Assembly: GCF_905220365.1 (NCBI RefSeq)
Contig: NC_061126.1
Span: forward strand, 6,820,001-6,884,000
Direction: 5' to 3'
DNA: 64,000 nt
Origin: Vanessa cardui
Taxonomy: Eukaryota; Arthropoda; Insecta; Lepidoptera; Nymphalidae
Part shown: piece after piece, positions 60,301 through 64,000 of the stretch
Position numbering within the stretch: the stretch's first letter is position 1
How the letters are laid out: each line of letters opens with the position of its first letter
The notes under the pieces: generated by a model
What the model saw: the letters and a program-made list of their open reading frames with translations, nothing else
Told to the model about the DNA's origin: nothing
The model's database searches: none
Program-made: the position numbers and the translations under genes

Positions 60301-63300
60301 TTATCATGTTGTCAATGAATGTGACGAATATAGAGAAGCGAGTTAGAGCTGGGAGGCTGCGCAGACGCAGGGTGGGGTCATTGTACCGCTCAGAGAAGCT
60401 GCACTCTTGCTCTCCCCCCTTGTTCTCCACCCCCGCTATCCGTGACCTGGCTAATGCACTAGTAACAATATATTTGCAATTTTGATAACGCAATATAAAA
60501 TACCCTAATTAGATTTTTCAACTGGGCGTTGAAATCTTTTGTATGAAACTATATGTTCTCATAACATCCACAACCTCGTAATAATAATAACTACTACGAG
60601 GTTGTTATTTCATGTGAATAAATAATAATATAAATACTATTCTATAAAAGTCTTGTATATTTTTGTCAGTCTAATACAATGATGAGCCGTTAATCAGTGC
60701 TTTGGTATGTGTAATTGTTGCACAATTTTTGTACTTTTTTTTACAATTATTTTCTAATGTTCATTTATATAAATATATCTGAATTCTGGATATCACTACA
60801 CGTTACATGTCTAGTCCTGCAATAGAATAGAGCTCATAAAACTGGTGTCAGTGATAAGATATTTTTATATGTTCGCGTCAGTCGTAAAAAACCCATTTAA
60901 TTATATTATGGTATAATAACCATATCAAATCTCTTTGGATGAGATAAACTATGGAAGCCAAAATCGTCTATCTCCTTTCCACACAAACATGTGTCCGTCT
61001 CTCAATATTAGCCTCTGTTCTTAAATTATATACCTGAACCCTTTGAAGATGAAAAATTGGATGTAATGATGAATAATGAATGTAAGTGTAAAAACTCGGT
61101 AATTCAGTAAAAGAAGCATGAATCTCAGCCTTTCCCTTCCTGGTCACGGGAGGCTGGTTTATATTTACCCAGAGAAAAGGAATGTTTACCACGCTATCAC
61201 GATTTTACGATAGTTATTTTTAAAATGTATACTTGACCTATACATTTACTGATTTAAGAAATCAATGGTTATAATTATTGCATTTATACATTTTAAATTA
61301 ATTTCGTAAAATTTTAATACGAAAAATGTCGAATAAATTGGGAACAGTTTTTATATTGGTTCCAAAGAAAACAGAACGTTAAGAGAGTAGATCACCTTAT
61401 TATAATGAATTTAATAAAATCGATTCGATTAGATTCGGAATATCTTTAGATGCTGGACGAAACCTTAATGGAATCATCATTTATCCGTCCGATGCACGTA
61501 GTTATCAAGTGAGATTTTCATATTATAACAGTCTAAAAGATTTTTTTTATTTGTTTACGTCATGGTGATTTAGTGGAGATTTGTGAATATGTCTTTGATA
61601 GAAACATCGAACGTGTGCAGATATACATAAACGTAAACTTAATAAAAACTTTTGAACTCGCAATCTTGGTTCCATCTTATTCACGTGGTATCTGCGCCAT
61701 ATTTACTCAGATATAAACATCATCAGTTTGTAGATAGGTTACAATTATTTATATGTTTTAATTAATCGAACTACCAATTTAATTAACAATAAAATAGATA
61801 ACAGTTATTATGATTATTATTTATATTATTCATTAAATTAAAAATTGATGGATAATTTAGAAGGAGTACTTAAAATCGTGACCTTCGTGTTAATGCCAGA
61901 TGAAAAGGGCATGCGCCGGCCTAGAAAATAGAGTATACGAATGTTGTTACTTAGAATGTTTTTCTTGAGATGCACAGAAACACAATAGGCGTTTAAAATC
62001 ATCATTGAAGACCTTTGCGCAAGAATGATTAGATATAACTACATAATATGTACTAAGATTAAGATCAGTTGAAGTGAAGATAGAGCTAAGAAGCGGATTT
62101 TGGCAATTGTTTCGACTTATAGATAAATAATATTATTGAAATTTATTGCGTTATTATTCGCTAAAGATGATATTTTTAGAGCCACGAACACATTACTAAG
62201 TAATGTAAGTAATGTAAATATAATGTATTAAGATTGTGATTTTTTTTTTAATTTAAGTGTGTGTTTATTTTTGAACCGTTGCTATTATTTCTTTCTATTT
62301 TTGCATTAAATATATATCACAGTTATAAATATTTTGTTCCTGATTATTTTGGCTACAGTAGCTAAGCTCGATCTAGTTATAAGCGCGTATTATTTTAAAA
62401 AGTGTGTGAACTATAATATACTATATACTACACGTACCATATATACTATATGTCCTACTACAAATGCATTTTCTATTTTCTCTCATTGGTACTGTCATAA
62501 TCTTTTGAAAGAACTTATAAAGGGTTATTAGTGCTTTCAACGGTAACTTTATAGTGCTAAACCCTTAAGAACTTGGTTTCGTGGCACTTTTACACACTAA
62601 AACTTAGTAGTATTATGAACGCCTATACAACTATCAAACTAATTATACAGTTTCCCTATTTATAGTCGGCATAGACTATAATCATACCTTATCATAGATA
62701 TTTAGGTTACATCATAGACAAAAAATAATGGTTGGACATATTCCTAATAGTAGAGTTTGGATGGGTTACGCGATGGTTCCAATAAAACGAGCCTGCAGTT
62801 CCTAAACTGGTCACTAGACATACGGACCATACAAATAAATCGTATCTCATATGCATAAAATTTAGTATGAAGCAAGCTGGGGCCCCTAATCCTTCGTTGA
62901 GGTAAGACTCTACAAAAGTAAACGTACTGACATACTACTTGTTATACATAAAACCTGACGACAAACTAGTATTTAATATTTATATTGAAATATTATATAT
63001 GTACATATTTGATTCAATGTTATTACGCTTTTAAGATATAAGATAAGATATTTTTCATCACTTATCATTGCTCTGTAAAATATTGCATATACTTGTACAT
63101 AGATGTCGCAAACCAATTTCAAATCAAATCTATTTTGTTTAAGTAAACTTCTCAATGAAGCCTTTTTGAATCATCGATCATTAAATACTACCACAAAATT
63201 TTCGGTTTCGGAAAGCAGTCTCTTTCGCATAGTTGCTCTTTTCAAATAAACAGATTTACAATGGTGTTCTTTACAATAATTAATTAGTGTCATATGATCG

Positions 63301-64000
63301 AATCTGAGTCTAACTCCAAGCGTTTTTTTCCCAAAAAGTACTTTTTTAATGAATGATTGAATGAAAAATTTATGAAAGATTTATTTATGAATTTAGTCTT
63401 AATAAAATTTTTAAATTTAGTAAATGGTAAATCGATTATATTTCCCGGTATCTTATATGCGTATACCATTGCCCAAAAACGTTCTCTATACCGTATGCAA
63501 ACAGAAACTAGGGTTTACAAGTTTATTCTTATTTCTCGTATATCAGCTTTTATCGAATACTTTTGTATATTTTGCTATAAACTCCGTACTACGATCCAAG
63601 TACCAGAATCTGTAGAAATTATACGACACGGTGGCGGATAATCCATCTCTAGATATTTTCACGCCTAAGTTGTTCTGGTTTAAAAAAGTCATTGAAGTAT
63701 TTTTTACTGCATAAGAATATAGTTTATTATTTTATGACTATCACAATCTTTGTTTTTTTTTTTTACTATTAATGCCTAATTAAATGTAAAATATTGTCTT
63801 GCTTCGTTTAGTGAAATAATAATGCTTTTACTAACTGCAAATGTTTGTGCCAAATAAATAAATAATATAATAATCGAGTAATTTTCAGCCCTACACAGGT
63901 AGAAAACGTATTTAACTTAGGGGCCACCATTAACACAATGATACATAAAAAACCCTTATTTAAAAAAATATAACATAATTAATAAATAAATAAAATAGAT
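54371..64000. other. AT-rich DNA with isolated GC-rich patches, no gene seen
   Basis: No frame here has recognisable protein similarity or plausible exon structure. GC-rich patches lie at about 58085-58240, 58745-58820 and 60335-60440, well above the local composition. An 11-bp hairpin (acaacctcgta / tacgaggttgt) is at 60570-60605. A gcgaagccg repeat scrap is near 55818-55850. The patches could be enhancers inside a long intron or upstream region of a gene off the window. Confidence 0.4.

Noticed and set aside
60062..60493. 143-codon open frame on the minus strand
   Set aside because: No recognisable motif; composition follows the GC patch and AT flanks; no supporting exon structure or neighbours.
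1..64000. CRISPR arrays, operons, ribosome-binding sites, phage or bacterial genes
   Set aside because: The window is intron-containing insect nuclear DNA; no regularly spaced repeats or prokaryotic gene structure were seen.

Overview
The window is A+T-rich nuclear DNA from an insect, almost certainly a moth or butterfly. Genes are split by short GT-AG introns. The intergenic space is packed with repeats whose sequence I recognise from lepidopteran genomes: a tRNA-headed SINE, RTE-type LINEs with TGATGATG-like tails, small hAT-like MITEs and a Gypsy LTR element. No species can be named from sequence alone.

Layout. 1-4.5 kb is repeat-rich and holds two inverted-repeat elements and an old LINE tail. 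4.5-5.0 kb (minus) is UQCR-Q, a small subunit of respiratory complex III, with a hAT-like MITE just upstream. 6.0-10.0 kb is a LINE graveyard that includes one LINE inserted into another with a readable target duplication. 10.08-15.45 kb is a structurally complete, apparently young Gypsy retrotransposon on the minus strand, with two matching 245-bp LTRs, one long gag-pol frame and a predicted 397-bp intron. 16.3-20.9 kb (plus) is ethanolamine kinase in seven exons. 22.6-23.2 kb (plus) is a second, diverged UQCR-Q gene that shares its intron position with the first. 25.3-31.1 kb (minus) is an Hsp110-type chaperone in fifteen exons with a heat-shock element upstream. 32.9-36.2 kb (plus) is transaldolase in seven exons. 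41.2-49.9 kb (plus) is an SLC6 glycine-transporter-like gene. From 50 to 64 kb I see no convincing coding gene, only AT-rich DNA with a few conspicuous GC-rich islands.

The genes are ordinary metabolic, stress and transport genes with no shared pathway; they are neighbours, not an operon. The most unusual feature is the 3' end of the SLC6 gene. The exon carrying the normal transporter C-terminus ends in an in-frame UGA followed by C. That exon is a multiple of three long, has phase 0 at both ends, and is followed by a phase-0 exon with about 694 open codons of Ser/Thr/Lys/Asn-rich sequence. Either stop-codon readthrough or exon skipping would give a transporter of about 1,300 residues. Second is the Gypsy intron, whose removal would carry the pol frame to a stop codon inside the 3' LTR.

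Exon coordinates were derived by hand from splice consensus, unbroken phase and family similarity. They are internally consistent: every multi-exon gene totals a whole number of codons. Untranslated ends are not resolved.
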